Source of the DNA: Pseudorasbora parva | Taxonomy: Eukaryota; Chordata; Actinopteri; Cypriniformes; Gobionidae | Length of the DNA stretch: 64,000 nt | Direction of reading: 5' to 3' | Assembly: GCF_024679245.1 (NCBI RefSeq) | Contig: NC_090174.1 | Location: forward strand, 51,153,382-51,217,381 | Part shown: in pieces, positions 1 to 12,449 of the stretch | Layout of the letters: each line of letters opens with the position of its first letter | How positions within the stretch are numbered: position 1 is the first letter of the stretch | Notes under the pieces: model-generated | Seen by the model: only the letters and a program-made list of their open reading frames with translations | Databases searched by the model: none | Told to the model about the DNA's origin: nothing | Position numbers and translations under genes: made by a program

Positions 1-117
1 ACCTGTTTTGTTCTGCCTCTTTTCCTGTCTTTCCCTTTCACTGACCATCTCACATTCCTCTCTTTATCCGCCTCTCCCTGCCTGTCTCTTTTGATTCCGC
101 AACCCTTTATTTCAATG

Positions 118-240
118 GTCCACTTCAGACATTCTATTAGGTAACTTTAATATAAGTAACTTTTCAACTACACTGTACATGTCAAGTTATTCTACTAATC
201 CTAACACCTAACGGTCTAACAGTCTACTATAGTCTACTGG
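118..240. repeat. Decayed MITE fragment (GTCCACTT-type)
   Basis: The stretch begins GGTCCACTTCAGACATTCTA and continues with the taagtaactt, caactac and tctactaa motifs of the better copy at 13942-14276. It is a truncated remnant with no visible partner end. A further scrap of the same family lies at about 2256-2300 (tgacatgtagttgacaagtt). Identification rests on comparison within this window. Confidence 0.55.
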
Positions 241-974
241 TGTAATGGTACATAGAAGTCAAGTTTTGGTACATACCTCGGTTTGGGTTCATTGGTTCAT
301 TCCAAGTGGCACCTGAGGCTTCCCATTTCACTGACACACGTTTCATCACTGGACTGTAGTAGTGAGACTTCCACAACACAAATCGGCATAATCCCAAATA
401 ATTTTGACTCAATAGGCGCTTTCACACTGAAGGAACCTTTTTATAGTTTCTAGAACTAATAGCAGAAGTAAATTGTTGGTGTGTATTCACCACAGGAACT
501 CGGAATGGGATTTTAGTTCTAGTAACGCCTTTTGGGGAAACTTAATCAGCTCCTACTTTAGAGTAGTACAATAGGAACTAGTGATAAAAGTGTACGCTGA
601 TTGGCCGAATGCAAAAAACTGTGTATACACACACACACACACACACACAGATTATAGCCTATATATTTACTCTACAAACTAACTCTGACCTCTCAATCTT
701 TACCCTAGGGAGAAAATCCAACGCAACTTTGAGAGGCGCAAGCAACATGTAACACGTAAATTCTGCTCAGCTAGCGACATCAACCACCCGGCACATGCTA
801 ATACTTTTTCACCTACTGTCTACTTCCTTTGTATCACAGTTCTATCTAATAAAGTTTAAGACAGGACTTTTAAACAGATTGTAAACGAATGAAGACAGAG
901 AATGGGAGCGCTGTGTGCCATCAAAATTAATTTCCGCCATGCTGTCACAATAAGTCCCAACAACAGGCACGGCT
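241..974. other. Stretch without gene; short CA tract
   Basis: No convincing exon, RNA gene or intact mobile element was seen. A (CA)n tract of about 20 bp sits at 629-650. The short minus-strand open frame here has no recognisable motif and no splice context. Confidence 0.5.
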
Positions 975-1664
975 TACACCCTTAAAGCTACACTGTGTGA
1001 TATTTTCCCCAATCTAGCGGTGAAAAGGTATATGACCATCCAGTGAATAATAGTTTCTGTTCCTCTCAATTCTGATTTCGTTTTAATTCCTACGGTGGTC
1101 GATTTAGTCCAAGATTAACGTGGCAATCCCTCTCTTCACATTCAACACGTCAACACATTCAGGCGAAGCTTGAATTTACGGGTATGTCCCTCTTTGGCTA
1201 ATGTACTTTCAAGATGGAGGGGCAACATGGCGACCGGCATTCAAACCCCTCACCCGTATGTATTTTCAATGGCATATTATAAACTTACGAGAATACTTTA
1301 TTACTTGAAAGAAGTAAATATACATTAATGATCACATATATTTTTGAAAGAACTAAGTGTTTTTAGCTAAGAATAAACTAAAAATGTTACACAGTGTAGC
1401 TTTAAAAATAAAGGTGCCAGGAAGAACCAAAAATGGGGTTTCACAGTGATGCCATAAAAGAACCATTTTTGTTCCCCAAAGAACTGTTTTGTGAAAGCTT
1501 CTTTAAAGAAAAATTTTTTCTAACCTTTTTATAGTCTAAAGAACCTTTTAGCACTACAAATAATCTTTTGCGCAATGGAAAGGTTCTTTGGATATTAAAG
1601 GTTCTTCATGGAACCATAAACCCTGCCAAAGAACCATTTAAGATCCTTTATTTTTAAGAGTGTA
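975..1664. mobile_element. Non-autonomous DNA element split by a nested MITE
   Basis: The right end (about 1643-1664) reads ATTTTTAAGAGTGTA. Its reverse complement matches a left end TACACCCTTAA (975-985) that resumes as TTAAAAATAAAGGTGCC at 1402. The interior has repeated AAAGAACC / GGTTCTTT motifs in both orientations, typical of a very common cyprinid repeat. The element carries no coding capacity. TA lies at both outer edges, but the target duplication cannot be fixed, so the superfamily (CACTA-like or Tc1-like) is left open. A second element occupies 986-1401. Confidence 0.65.
986..1401. mobile_element. TTAA-flanked MITE (AGCTACACTGTG ends)
   Basis: Ends are AGCTACACTGTGTGA on the left and its near inverse TTACACAGTGTAGCT on the right, each flanked by TTAA (982-985 and 1402-1405). 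TTAA duplications are the hallmark of piggyBac- or Kolobok-type transposition. The 416 bp interior has no open frame. It inserted into a TTAA that belongs to the left terminal repeat of the element at 975-1664. Confidence 0.75.
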
Positions 1665-3656
1665 CATCACTTCAGAGTTCCTACTAGTGGTATGAATGCA
1701 ACCAGAAAAAACGGCCTTAGGGGAACATTTCGTTCTTTGGGAACCACCCTGATGGCTTGGTCCTATAACTAAGTTCCCAGACCTACCCTGTGCAAAAGGG
1801 GCTATTTTAACTGAAATACTCCATCATTTATGGCCATTACAGATAATACATCATTCGAAACTGTAAAGGTCTATTTTTATTTGTGTACACTAACAATAAA
1901 AACAAAACATTGTGCTTTTTTAAAATAAAGACAACAAACAGGATGCCATTTTTTCCATCTCAGTTTCCTTTCCATGAAGTTTGTGGAGTGCGTCAAAATT
2001 TAATCGAGTCTCAGCATATAGGCTTCTAGCAAGCTTTTGCGTGCCATCTGATCTTTCCTTCTTCTTCTGCTCTTTATCCCATTGTGGCAGTTAACAAACA
2101 GCGTTGCATTACCGCACGCGCCCCCTTCTGGATCGAAGTGTGGATCGCTTGTGACTGACTGTATCCGTCGTCTGACTGTATTCACCGAACCATGACGTCC
2201 TGTACTGTGACAGAATGGGTCGAAAACAAGTATCGTTACACCCATACAGTCTACTCTAATGAAAGTTATTTGACATGTAGTTGACAAGTTACTTAAAAAC
2301 AAGTTCCCCGTGAGGAAACAAGCTTATAAATCAAACAGAATTAGTGTTTTTTTGTTTTTTGTAAAAATTCAAGTTTTGTGTGATGGGTAGGGTTAGTGTA
2401 AATGTACCATTTTTAAAGTAGAGTGTGTGGAGAGTTAGGTCTGTGTGTGTGTTTGTGTGTGAGAGGTTGATTATATATGAATATTACTAAAATAATATTT
2501 TTTATTGTTGTTATTTTTTACTAAATAAAATATTTATATATTAATACCAATATAGTAATATTTCATTGTTTTTTATTATTATTTATTTAAAGAATGTTTA
2601 GGAAAAATAGTATAACAATTTCATTTTAAAGTACAACAGTGAAATTGCAATACTAATATCATCATTTTCAAATATAAAACTATTCAGAATTGATTTGGGC
2701 AGAAAACCACAGGGAGCCTCTTTTGTTGACAGCAGTCATTTTATAAAAGCTTCTTATTACAAATTTGGGAAGATGGTTGCCGCATGTTGCATTCCTGAAT
2801 GCGCATTATAAGAAACCCAAACTCAGAGCAGATGATGAAATGAAGTACGAGCATGTATTATCAGCTACTGACATCCATCATGCTCTCCATGAGAATGATG
2901 TGAGACCAGTTTGGTGGGTGTTTTTCATTTACAAAAGTAATTTTTCAGTTGTCAAAAAGGATTCAGACAGATCCGCTCTAGTTAACGTGAAAGTATGACC
3001 TACAGATAACCCCCTTCCACACACATACAGTGCATCCTTTCATTCCTATGGTATGGCCGTATCTGTTGCTCTTGAGCATGTCAATAGTCATTACCTTTGT
3101 TTTGAAGGTCGGCCTTCCCAGACTTGCGGTCTTAAGAGCTGACATGTGTCGTAGTGTCTGAGAGGGGCTCAGGGCTGCACCTTCACTTGAATTGATAGTC
3201 CCACTAAACCTCTGTTTATTCCCATGTTCCAAGACAATGTGGGGTCTCCGTGATCTTTTCCTCCTTATCTGTTCCTCTACTTTCCCTCTCTCGCTCTCTC
3301 CTTCTCTTTCTTTTGTTCTGGCTGATAAAGGTTGACATCCTAGCCCACATCCCTGTCAAGCATGTCAGCGGCGCTGGGATCAAAGAGCTGCCCCGGCCTG
3401 TAATTGACTTCCCATTACAGCGCTCTGAACCCCCAGCAAATAACCCTCAACAGTTGGTTATTTGCATGCATTCCAGCACAGTTCAAATTCACAGGAGCAA
3501 ACAGCAGGAAAGTGAGGGTGAAATGAAGGAAGTGAAAAGTGCAGGTTTACAAAAAGGACAATCATGTGGTTTTGTGTAGGGCTGTAACTAACTAATTATT
3601 TTGATAACCTGTTGATTACTTCCTTAATCATGAAGTATTAAGTAGTATAAACCTTT
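1665..3656. other. Stretch without recognisable gene
   Basis: AT-rich sequence with a small MITE scrap at 2256-2300 and a pyrimidine-rich tract near 3256-3320. The 3250-3579 open frame (109 aa) starts in that pyrimidine tract and has no known motif, so it is not called as a gene. If the membrane-protein gene at 8410 extends leftwards, this would be intron, but no upstream exon could be supported. Confidence 0.45.
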
Positions 3657-3812
3657 TCATTAATAATAATAATAAACATTTCTTGAGAAAATCAGCATAT
3701 TAGAATGATTTCTGAAGACTGGAAAATAAATGAAAAGAAAACATTGCATTTTAAAATATATTCATATATAAAATACTTTATATTGTTATAATATTACTGT
3801 TTTACTGTATAT
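3657..3812 (-). repeat. Fragment of GGGGTCAGTA-type dispersed repeat
   Basis: The motifs aaacatttcttgag, atcagcatattagaatg and atttctgaagactgg are the reverse-oriented core of a repeat also seen at 5340-5600, 9172-9540, 18865-19030, 26460-26720, 27898 and 59885-60335. Both termini are missing. Confidence 0.6.
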
Positions 3813-3876
3813 TAGTTTTTTTTTTTTAATGCAGCCATGGTGACATTTAAAATTGCATTGATTCCAAACTTTTGAC

Positions 3877-4284
<408 letters not shown>

Positions 4285-5339
4285 CATGCTTGTGTGTTTT
4301 CTTTATTTTCCTCAGTTGTTATTGTTTAGAAAATTGTAAATGCTCACATTATAATAATAACTGTTTTTATTTTATTTGAATTTTTTATAGGATTTCATTG
4401 TTCCTTATAATTACTGACTAATCTAGATGGGATGTTGCAGCTCTAGTTTTGAGAGTTGAAATTGCTGTTGTGTTGGGTCCGACCGCATCTGGACTCTGTG
4501 TATATAAATGTACGTCACTGCACTGCAGATGCCCGAGTCTCAACATATGGCACTGATGCTGCAACCCTTTGTCAAATTACGCTGGTTATAACTCTCTACA
4601 CAAAAAGAGGCACTTGATGGGAGAAAGGGGGCTACAGGGATGGAAAGAAGTCGATTAGGGAGAGAGCAGTGAAAGTAAAAAATTAATAATTTTCCAAGTT
4701 CCAAAAACATATACATATCTCTTCATAGCGGAAACCCACGTATGAGTGCACAAGTGAGACAGGCCCAGAAGGACATGGAATGGCACGACGGGAGGGTTCA
4801 TGAAGAAATGACAGGCACAGCCGCCAGGGAAAATGCGTTGTGACAGACTGAACTCAGCAGCAGAAAGAGGAGGAGGAATATGATGCAGAATAAAACTGAC
4901 AATGTGAGTTTAGCCGCTAACTTGCTCTTTTTCTTGTTCCCAAGGGAACGTGTCATCAGCATCGGTCCAATTTACCTGCAGCCCTCTAGTGCGTTTGAGG
5001 CGGCTAGAAAAACATCCTGGACTGACATCAGTATCCTAGCAAAGACAGTGCTGTATACATTATAGAGCCAGCAACAGCTGCACGTTTTAAATGTTGAATA
5101 TAATTCACTAATTATCTATTCTCTAATCACTATTATTATTATTGCTCGTACTATTATTATTATTATTATTATTAAAAGATGTTTGTTCTACATTTATCCG
5201 CAACTTATCAAATCTTTTGTGCTATAGAAAGGCTGCGGAGTTCGGTTTGAAAGAAGGCTCTTAGGCTCAAGGCTGCTTTATTTGTTTAAAAAGATATCAC
5301 AATTTAAAATAACTGGTTTCTATTTGAATATATTTTAAA
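4285..5339. other. Stretch without gene; ATT tract
   Basis: No supported exon. A short (ATT)n tract lies at about 5141-5173. The 61-codon frame at 4880-5065 has no splice or family support. Confidence 0.5.
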
Positions 5340-5600
5340 ATGCACTTTATTCCTCTGATTTCAAGGCTGGATTTTCAGCATCATTACTCCTGTATTCCGT
5401 GTCACATGATCTTTCAGAATTAATTTCAATATGCTGATTTGGTGCTCAAGAAACATTTATTATTACCATCACAGTTAAAAACAGTTGTTCTGCTTAATAC
5501 TTTTGTGGAAACCATGACACTTTTTACTCAAGAATAAATGATGAATAGAAAGCTCAAAAGAAAATGTAATAATAGTTATAACATTTAAATAATTTATTCT
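5340..5600 (+). repeat. GGGGTCAGTA-type dispersed repeat, internal part
   Basis: Contains the family core in forward orientation: ttttcagcatcattactc, gtcacatgatc, gctgatttggtgctcaagaa and cagttgttctgcttaat. The same series occurs at 59885-60335. Ends are eroded. It has no coding capacity and is probably a non-autonomous DNA element. Confidence 0.65.
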
Positions 5601-6226
5601 TTTTTTGTAACAATGTGAAAGACTTTACTGCAAATTTAGTCTGGTATAGTGTATGAATTATACTTCAAATTGTGTCTTTTTAAGGAGAACTGTACAATTA
5701 CTTTTCAAAGTCATCAGTCTTGTCTGATGATCAAACAAAAAAATGTAAACTTTATACCGATCAGACATAACATTATGACCTAATATTGTGTTGGTCTCCC
5801 TTTGCTGCCAAAACAGCCCTGACCCGTCGAGACATGGACTCCACTAGACCCCTGATGTTACCAGCAGATCTTTTAAGTCCTGTCAGTTGTGAGGTGGGGC
5901 ATCCACGGATCGGACTTGTTTGTTCTGCACATTTCACAGAATTTGGAGGCCAAGTCAACACCTCAAACACATTGCTGTACTCCTAAAACCATTCCTGAAC
6001 CATTTTTGCTTTGTGGCACGGCACATTATTCTGCTGAAAAAAGGGCCACAGCCACCAGGCCATCCACGTGATATAAAAGAAAACGTGATTCATCAGACCA
6101 AGCCACCTTCAATTGCTGTTAGCGCTTTCAGTGGTAGACAGGGGTCTGCGGCTATGCAGCCCCATATGCAACAAACTGCGATGCACTGTGTATCTTCTGA
6201 CATACTACAGTCGCTCATCTGTTTGA

Positions 6227-6415
6227 TCAGACCACATCAATGAGCCTTCGCCGCCCATGACCCTGTTGCCGGTTCACCACTGTTCCTTCCTTGGACCACT
6301 TTTGATAGATACTGACCACTGCAGACCGGCAATACCCCACAAGAGCTCCAATTGTGGAGATGCTCTGACCCAGTCGTCTAGCCATCACAATTTGGCCCTT
6401 GTCAAACTCACACAA
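6227..6415 (-). pseudogene. Tc1 transposase N-terminal remnant
   Basis: A 62-codon minus-strand frame preserves the start of a Tc1-type transposase, including [16 protein letters not shown] and [10 protein letters not shown], which fit the paired-like helix-turn-helix that binds the terminal repeats, followed by a GRRR-like basic stretch. Only this DNA-binding part remains open. The DDE catalytic domain is broken by deletions and stops across 5800-6226. It cannot make an active transposase. Confidence 0.8.
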
Positions 6416-6532
6416 ATCCTTACGCTTGTCCTACTTTGCTTCTAACACATCATCTTTGAGGAAAATATTTTAACTTACTGCCAAATCTATCACACCCACT
6501 AACAGGTGCCATGATGAAGAGATAATCAGTGA

Positions 6533-7171
6533 GTGCGTTTACATGCAAGTTCTTAAGCCGATTATGCCTAATAAGCCGACAATGAACGTGTCATGTAAAC
6601 GCGGTAACCCGTTTTCTTTTATCTCAATAAGGTCTTAAACGGTGTAAGCATAAACCGGTCGGCACAGCACAGGTAGTTTTTTGCTTCTTACCTTGAATTC
6701 GCGCTGCATGTAAACGCATTAACCTGCTTTCTGTCGGCTTATTGAAGTGTGCATGTGTGATAGGTGACAAAAACGCAAACTTAGAGCACATTTAAATGCA
6801 TCCAGACAGAGCGAGCTAGTGTTTTGTAAGATGTGTTCTTATCTCATGCAGCAGAAGTAGAAGCGGTTCAGTCAAAACGCTGCATAACCGCTGCATGAGG
6901 GATAATATGAGCCGTAAATCTCCCGCTGACACGGCGCACGCTTTATTTAACATCACAACTGACGTCACATTTGAAAATCTTAGAGTCAGATACGGACACC
7001 ATTATTTTTGACGTCACTACAAGGAAATAACCCGGTGTATTAATAAAGTCATGTAAACGCAGTTTACTTGCGTTGTCAGTTAACTGGTTTGTATGTAAAC
7101 GGGGAAAACTGATTATTTCAATAAGCTGATTTTTTGAGTTATCAGCTTACTGGTGTGCATGTAAACATACC
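6533..7171. mobile_element. MITE with GTTTACATGCA ends, inserted in Tc1
   Basis: Left end GTGCGTTTACATGCA and right end TGCATGTAAACATACC are inverted matches. Internal copies of catgtaaacgc recur in both orientations, making the element largely foldback. CAGTGA flanks both sides (6527-6532 and 7172-7177). Six of eight bases match if an 8 bp hAT-type duplication is assumed. No open frame of note. Confidence 0.7.
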
Positions 7172-7200
7172 CAGTGATATTCACTATGTCGATCTAGAGT

Positions 7201-7590
7201 GGCATAAAAGTCGCATGAATTCTGATATGACTTTTCAGACTGCAGTCACTTTGCAAACATCTGACCTGTATCGGATTTAGTACCACATATGGAAGTGGCC
7301 CAAGTCAGAATTGAAAAAATCGGATTGCATGTGGTTTATGCTGTTTAGACTGTCATGATGATCAGAGCGTTCAGACTGAAATGGATTTCCAGAAATGCAA
7401 TTTGAATAGGATTTCAAACCACATATAAATGTAGCTTGAAATGAATTTGTATAAATCCACATTTCATGGGATTTTTGGACATTCACACTAAATCGGATTG
7501 CTAAATCGAATTGAATTTCAATCGGATATGCACAAAAATCATATTTGAACTTACAGTCTGAACGTAACCTGAGCACGTGAGCAAAAAAAG
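7201..7590. repeat. Unclassified interspersed repeat (ATCGGAT-rich)
   Basis: Repeated ATCGGAT, gtctgaac and ttcagactg motifs occur in both orientations, as expected of a decayed foldback DNA element. Ends were not defined. The 99-codon minus-strand frame within it has no recognisable domain. Confidence 0.45.
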
Positions 7591-8409
7591 TCTGAACATA
7601 AAATTAGAACACCCTAACAATGCCATAGCAACAGTCTAGTACCTGGGATCAGTTCAGGCTTGCATGGTACATCTTCTCAGTAGTATTGGTTCTTATTTAC
7701 TTTTGTTCAGGGTCTTTTGCGTACAAGCACATTTATACTGTTGTCTGTTGGCAGAAAGATCTATGCCCCAAAAATTGGCAATATTATTGAGCATTTACTG
7801 GATAAAATGCTCACAAATTGTTTAGCCAGACATGTCTTCAGCCTGTTTGACGTGAGGAATTTAACCTGAGGCTAAAGGAAGTTTGTGGTTCTGATAAAGA
7901 CCACAGTTTCATTTGCATTGGAAAACTCCACTGATTATTTAACTTTATTAACAGACGAACACCCAACTGGATAAAATGCAAACCAGGCTTTGACACTGAA
8001 TACAGCTGCAGTATTGGAGTTTGCAGTATTCTAGTTACTCTGGATAAAGGTGTCTGTTAAATAAATAATTGAAAATGTACAAGTGTAGTCTAATGTTGCA
8101 CACTATTGTACAGGGTGTAGACATCATTTTAGCTTGGCAAACAAAGTTTCGGCAGTAGAAAAAAAAGTTTGAATTATTTGTGCTATAATTAGATTAACCA
8201 TTACAAAAAAGGGACTGTGGAAGTATTAGTACTCCAAGATAGGCTACATTAATAAATACATACAAAAAAATACATACTGGGATTGTCTGAAAAGCATGGC
8301 CGTTACTTTTTTGTTCATTGAAGCACAGCCATCTTCTTCTTTTCGAAATTTAGAACCACAATTTTATTATTAACTACTAACAAATGTGTATTTACATTTT
8401 TCTTAACAG
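7591..8409. other. Stretch upstream of TM exon; LINE/SINE tail relic
   Basis: No exon was identified. At 8032-8078 the series ggataaaggtgtctgttaaa resembles the conserved 3' tail shared by L2-type LINEs and tRNA SINEs of fish. The end of this stretch (8390-8409) is the pyrimidine-rich acceptor region of the following exon. Confidence 0.45.
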
Positions 8410-8506
8410 ATAATACGTTGGCCATTGTCCTGGGGAGTGTTGGTGCAGTGTTGGCGGTGGTTGTCATGGTGATTGCAATTGTCGTGTACACAAAGAAACA
8501 GAAGAA
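8410..8506 (+). CDS. Transmembrane exon of a type I membrane protein
   Basis: A 97 bp exon between an acceptor (tttttcttaacag) and a strong donor (gtgagt at 8507). In the only useful frame it encodes NTLAIVLGSVG, then a valine/alanine-rich stretch ending VVYTKKQK: a single hydrophobic segment of about 24 residues followed at once by a basic stop-transfer sequence. This is the organisation of a type I plasma-membrane protein leaving the lipid bilayer. It enters in phase 1 and leaves in phase 2, and the terminal exon at 13820 completes the codon in frame. Ectodomain exons were not found and should lie upstream. The family could not be recognised. The exon reading is supported by splice signals plus composition, not by a search. 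Confidence 0.72.
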
Positions 8507-8559
8507 GTGAGTCCAAACGTTTCTTTTCTGTGTGTATGAAATTGCATAATGCATAATGT

Positions 8560-8990
8560 TGAGTAGGTTTTACATTTGAATTTAAACTTATGTTGTGACC
8601 GTTAAAAAAAGTATGTACTATGTAATATGCATGTGTAGTATGAATGTAAACCAGACTTGCTAGATCCACCATGTTGCCATTATTAAGTGACCAATCAGCG
8701 TCAGTTGCGTCGCTTCACCTCCATTCCTAAATCATTCTCCCGTGGCCTCATGGGATAGTAAAATTTCCATCGAATGCGCTCTTAAAAATCTTGCCAGAAG
8801 TAGTAGGTCATCCAGGGATTTTTCGCCTACTGTTTTTCATATAGTATAATTTCGGACATACTACTCTGTAAGCGTACTGTTTTTCACAGTGGGGAAGTAT
8901 TTCGATTTCGGACAGAGCGTTTGTTTAGTAGGCGAAAAATACCTGCATGACCTTCTGCTGACGAGATTCTAGAGCTCGCATTTGACAGAC
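8560..8990. repeat. Unclassified DNA-element-like repeat
   Basis: Blocks such as cctactgtttttcatatagt and gtactgtttttcacag recur, with tttcggaca motifs in repeated array and the partly inverted gtatgtactatg at the left. This looks like a decayed non-autonomous element. Borders are approximate. Confidence 0.4.
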
Positions 8991-9171
8991 ACTTTACTCT
9001 CCCATGATTTTTAAATGTTTTTTAGACAGTATATAATTTTGGATGCAGCTTATGGCTTTGTTTTTTTCCATAGCAGATGACTTTGTAAAGAACTATGTAA
9101 AGAACTATTTCCCATGCGTTTACAATAAAGAGGGGTGGAAGTTTTGGTTATATAAACTAATGTTCCAAAGG

Positions 9172-9540
9172 TTTTTGGGGTCGGTAAGATTTTTAAAATG
9201 TTTTTGATGGAATTCTTTTCTGCTTACCAAGGCTGATTTAAAAAAAACAAAAATACAGTAAAAACTGTATTATTAATATGAAATATTATTACGGTTTAAA
9301 ATGTATATAGGCCTATATATTTGACTTTTTATTTGTTTATTTATTCCTGTAGTGGCATGATTTAGTTTCTCAAGAAATGCTTCTTATTATTCAATGTAAC
9401 AATACAATCAATGTAATAAACAATAGCATTTATTTGAAATGGAAATCTTTTGTTGCATTATAAATGTCTTTACTGTCACTTTTGATCAATTTAATGCGTC
9501 CTTGCTAAAAAGAAATCTATAAAAAATACTGACCCCAAAC
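9172..9540. mobile_element. GGGGTCAGTA-ended non-autonomous element
   Basis: Both termini survive: GGGGTCGGTAAGATTTTT on the left and AAAAAATACTGACCCC on the right are inverted repeats. The interior has the caaggctga, ttatttgaaatggaaatc and ctgtcacttttgatcaattt blocks found in the other copies of this family in the window. No protein is encoded. This is the most complete copy here and defines the family's ends. Confidence 0.7.
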
Positions 9541-10040
9541 TCATTCATTGTAATTAAATGGGGAAAAATGTGCACAATTGTGTACAATTTAACAAAATAT
9601 GTTACGTTAAATGGGTTAGGATATAGCATGACTGAATAAATACTGTAATGGCATTATGGCAGTAGAGAACCATTACTTTAAATATACCAGTCAATATTTG
9701 CAACAAAAAAAAACAAAAACAAAACAGCATTACTGCAGTCAAACCAGCTTTTCTTCTGAAAGTTATTTATGGTTATATAAAGCAAATGTGTCATGTTTGA
9801 ACTTTCCCAATAAAGTGTTTGCTCTTGTCATATATAATCGTGGCATGTGATAGCGTTGAAGTCATAAAGCTCACCTGGGCCGGAAACCCATAAACTACTG
9901 TCACAGAAAACATGATTTATATCACCCATTTATCTTTTATGTAGTATAGTATATATATGTGTATGTAGTATATATAGTTTTTGTTTCATATTCACAAAGC
10001 ATATGATATCATAAACCAAAATATAGCCATTAACAGCCTA

Positions 10041-10073
10041 CCCCCCCCCCCCCAAACACACACACACACACAC
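10041..10073. repeat. Poly-C run and CA tract
   Basis: Thirteen consecutive C (10041-10053) are followed by an imperfect (CA)n. Simple sequence only. Confidence 0.9.
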
Positions 10074-10260
10074 TAGTAAACCCCCACCCCCCTTTTCTCC
10101 TCTCTCCCCCGGTTATAAAGCCTCTAGCTTTCAGTTAGATCATGTCTAGAGTTTCAGCCATGGGGGGTGATGTCTCACCTGCCCCTCATAAAACCCATCA
10201 CTCTTTCATCCTGTGGTTGGGAAGGTAATCAGAGAGCACTGGAGTCAAAGGTGCACACCT

Positions 10261-10409
<149 letters not shown>

Positions 10410-11189
10410 CAGCAGGATGTACTGTCACTCTACTATCCTTACAGACACTGATAAAACTAAAGGGTGTGACGCCACACAGTCACAGACCCCTATATATTTG
10501 GTTATACAGGTAAGCAGGGTCTCTCTTTCTCTCTTTATATGCAGGTATATGTGTTACAGGCCCATTACTTATTCTAGTTTTTCTGTCGTCATGCTAGTAC
10601 ACTTCAAATAAGCTTCCAAATGTGTAAACTCTTCACCCAAGACAAAATAGCTCTGCTTCAAAACCTAGCTGCCACACTAATAGCACTCTTCACAGCATAT
10701 TCCTGTGTTGTTAAAATAACAATGTGATAATGTTACTTATAAAAATGCTTTTTTTTCACTGAGTATGTCCTATTATGCAGATAAACTTAGAAGAGCTATC
10801 TTAGAAAGAATTGTAATGTGTTGATAGGGTGTATATGTCTAGTTAGATGATTTAGGTTACTAGAAAAATATTTTAAACCAAGTATAATTGTTTTCTAGAA
10901 CAAATATTTAAAGACTCTTAAAATAAATAAATACATTTACTGGAGGTACACTTGTTTTATTTTCTGAGAATAGGCCTATATCTTACATTTATTTTTCTAA
11001 TCCCGGTTGATTATCATTCTTTTATTTTTATATTTTAAGAATAACCACATTTCAACAAATGTATTAATTTATGCATTCAGTTTTTTTTTTGCGGGGGTAA
11101 AAAATATTTATTTTCAAAGAATATATTAATATATCTTATATTATAATCTTTATGCAATTTATCCTCTCAAGTATTTGTTTGTATTAAGG

Positions 11190-11585
11190 ATGAATGAATG
11201 AATGAATGAATGAATGAATGAATGAATGAATGAGGCATTTCTATAGCGCTTTCATACTACTGTACACCCAAAGCGCTTTACACTCATGTCAGGGGTCTCT
11301 CCTCAGCCGTTGTAACTCACCGTTGTACTTTTAGGACCTCGGTTTGACTTCTCATCCGAAGGACGGTGTTCTTTGATAGTATAGTGTCCCCGTCACTACA
11401 CTGGGGTGTTAGGACCCACACAGACCACAGGGTGAGCACCCCCTGCTGGCCTCACTAACACCTCTATCAGCAGCTACCTGGTTTCCCCAGTTGGTCTCCC
11501 ATCCAGGTACTGACCAGGCTCAGCCCTGCTTAGCTTCAGTGGGAAACCAGTCTTGGGCTACAGGGTGATATGGCTGCAATGGATG
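11190..11585 (-). mobile_element. 5S rRNA-derived SINE (SINE3-like), minus strand
   Basis: Read on the minus strand, the head near 11575-11470 carries gaagctaagcagggctgagc, then tggtcagtac and tggatgggagacc. These are recognisable 5S rRNA motifs covering the internal pol III promoter (A box, intermediate element, C box). The body includes cttcggatgagaag and aaaccgaggtcc. The 3' end has aaagcgctttggg and aaagcgctatagaaatg, then a (TTCA)n tail (11190-11232 on the plus strand). ATTAAG lies on both sides (11183-11188 and 11587-11592), a plausible target duplication. No protein is encoded; it would have moved with a LINE partner. Confidence 0.82.
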
Positions 11586-12082
11586 GATTAAGATGTAGGT
11601 ACTCTTTATATTAGGTTTCTTTATCTAAACTACTTTGTAAATGTGTCTACAGAATTGAATGATGTAATTACATGCAGGTATTTAAAAAATATAAGTAAAA
11701 CATAAAGCATGCATTACACAATTTTCACTCTATCCAATATTGATTTAAATGTTAGTACATAGTAGTTAAAGACACTTAATATAAAGTTGGTCCAAGGTTA
11801 AGATATTTTAAGTTGGCCCAAGATAATGATATTTTTACCTAAAAACAAAAATATAGATTAAAAACAATTTATTTTTAATGGTCCCTTTAACACTCTGACT
11901 AGTAATGTTGCTCCTACATGTCTATTAACTCAGAGTGTTAGTAGAGTTTTTGCATCTGTTCTTTTGTCCTCAAGCCTTTTAATCAGATCATAGATAATCT
12001 AAATCGTTAAAACTGTTTTGAAAATGTCTTTTACATCCACTTATGTTCCCTCTTTGTGTACACTTGTATACTGTGTTTGCAT

Positions 12083-12297
<215 letters not shown>

Positions 12298-12447
12298 CGC
12301 ATGCGTACATTTGTGTGTGTGTGTGTTATGTGCTTACCTGCTTCCCTGCTTACCTGCCCCAGACTACCTGGTACTTTCCAGCGATTGGATTTCCCAGCAG
12401 GCCTCAGCAGGCCTTTCTCCCTCCCACTGCAAAGTCATTAACACTCA

Positions 12448-12449
<2 letters not shown>

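Larger units (their letters stand above)
5754..7200 (-). mobile_element. Tc1-like transposon, decayed, with nested MITE
   Basis: The left end reads TATACCGATCAGACATAACA, the terminal repeat of a widespread fish Tc1 family. Minus-strand coding remnants follow, but the middle of the transposase is largely deleted (only about 770 bp of Tc1 sequence remains before the MITE). At 6533-7171 a separate MITE interrupts it, and Tc1 sequence resumes as CAGTGATATTCACT at 7172. The distal terminal repeat is lost shortly after, near 7200. Confidence 0.8.

Noticed and set aside
3250..3579. 109-codon frame with a hydrophobic start, possible signal peptide
   Set aside because: The hydrophobic start comes from a pyrimidine-rich tract. 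There is no donor at a sensible place and no domain.
11470..11575. Possible genuine 5S rRNA gene
   Set aside because: Only part of the 5S sequence matches, it is diverged, and it is fused to a SINE body and tail, so it is a SINE head.
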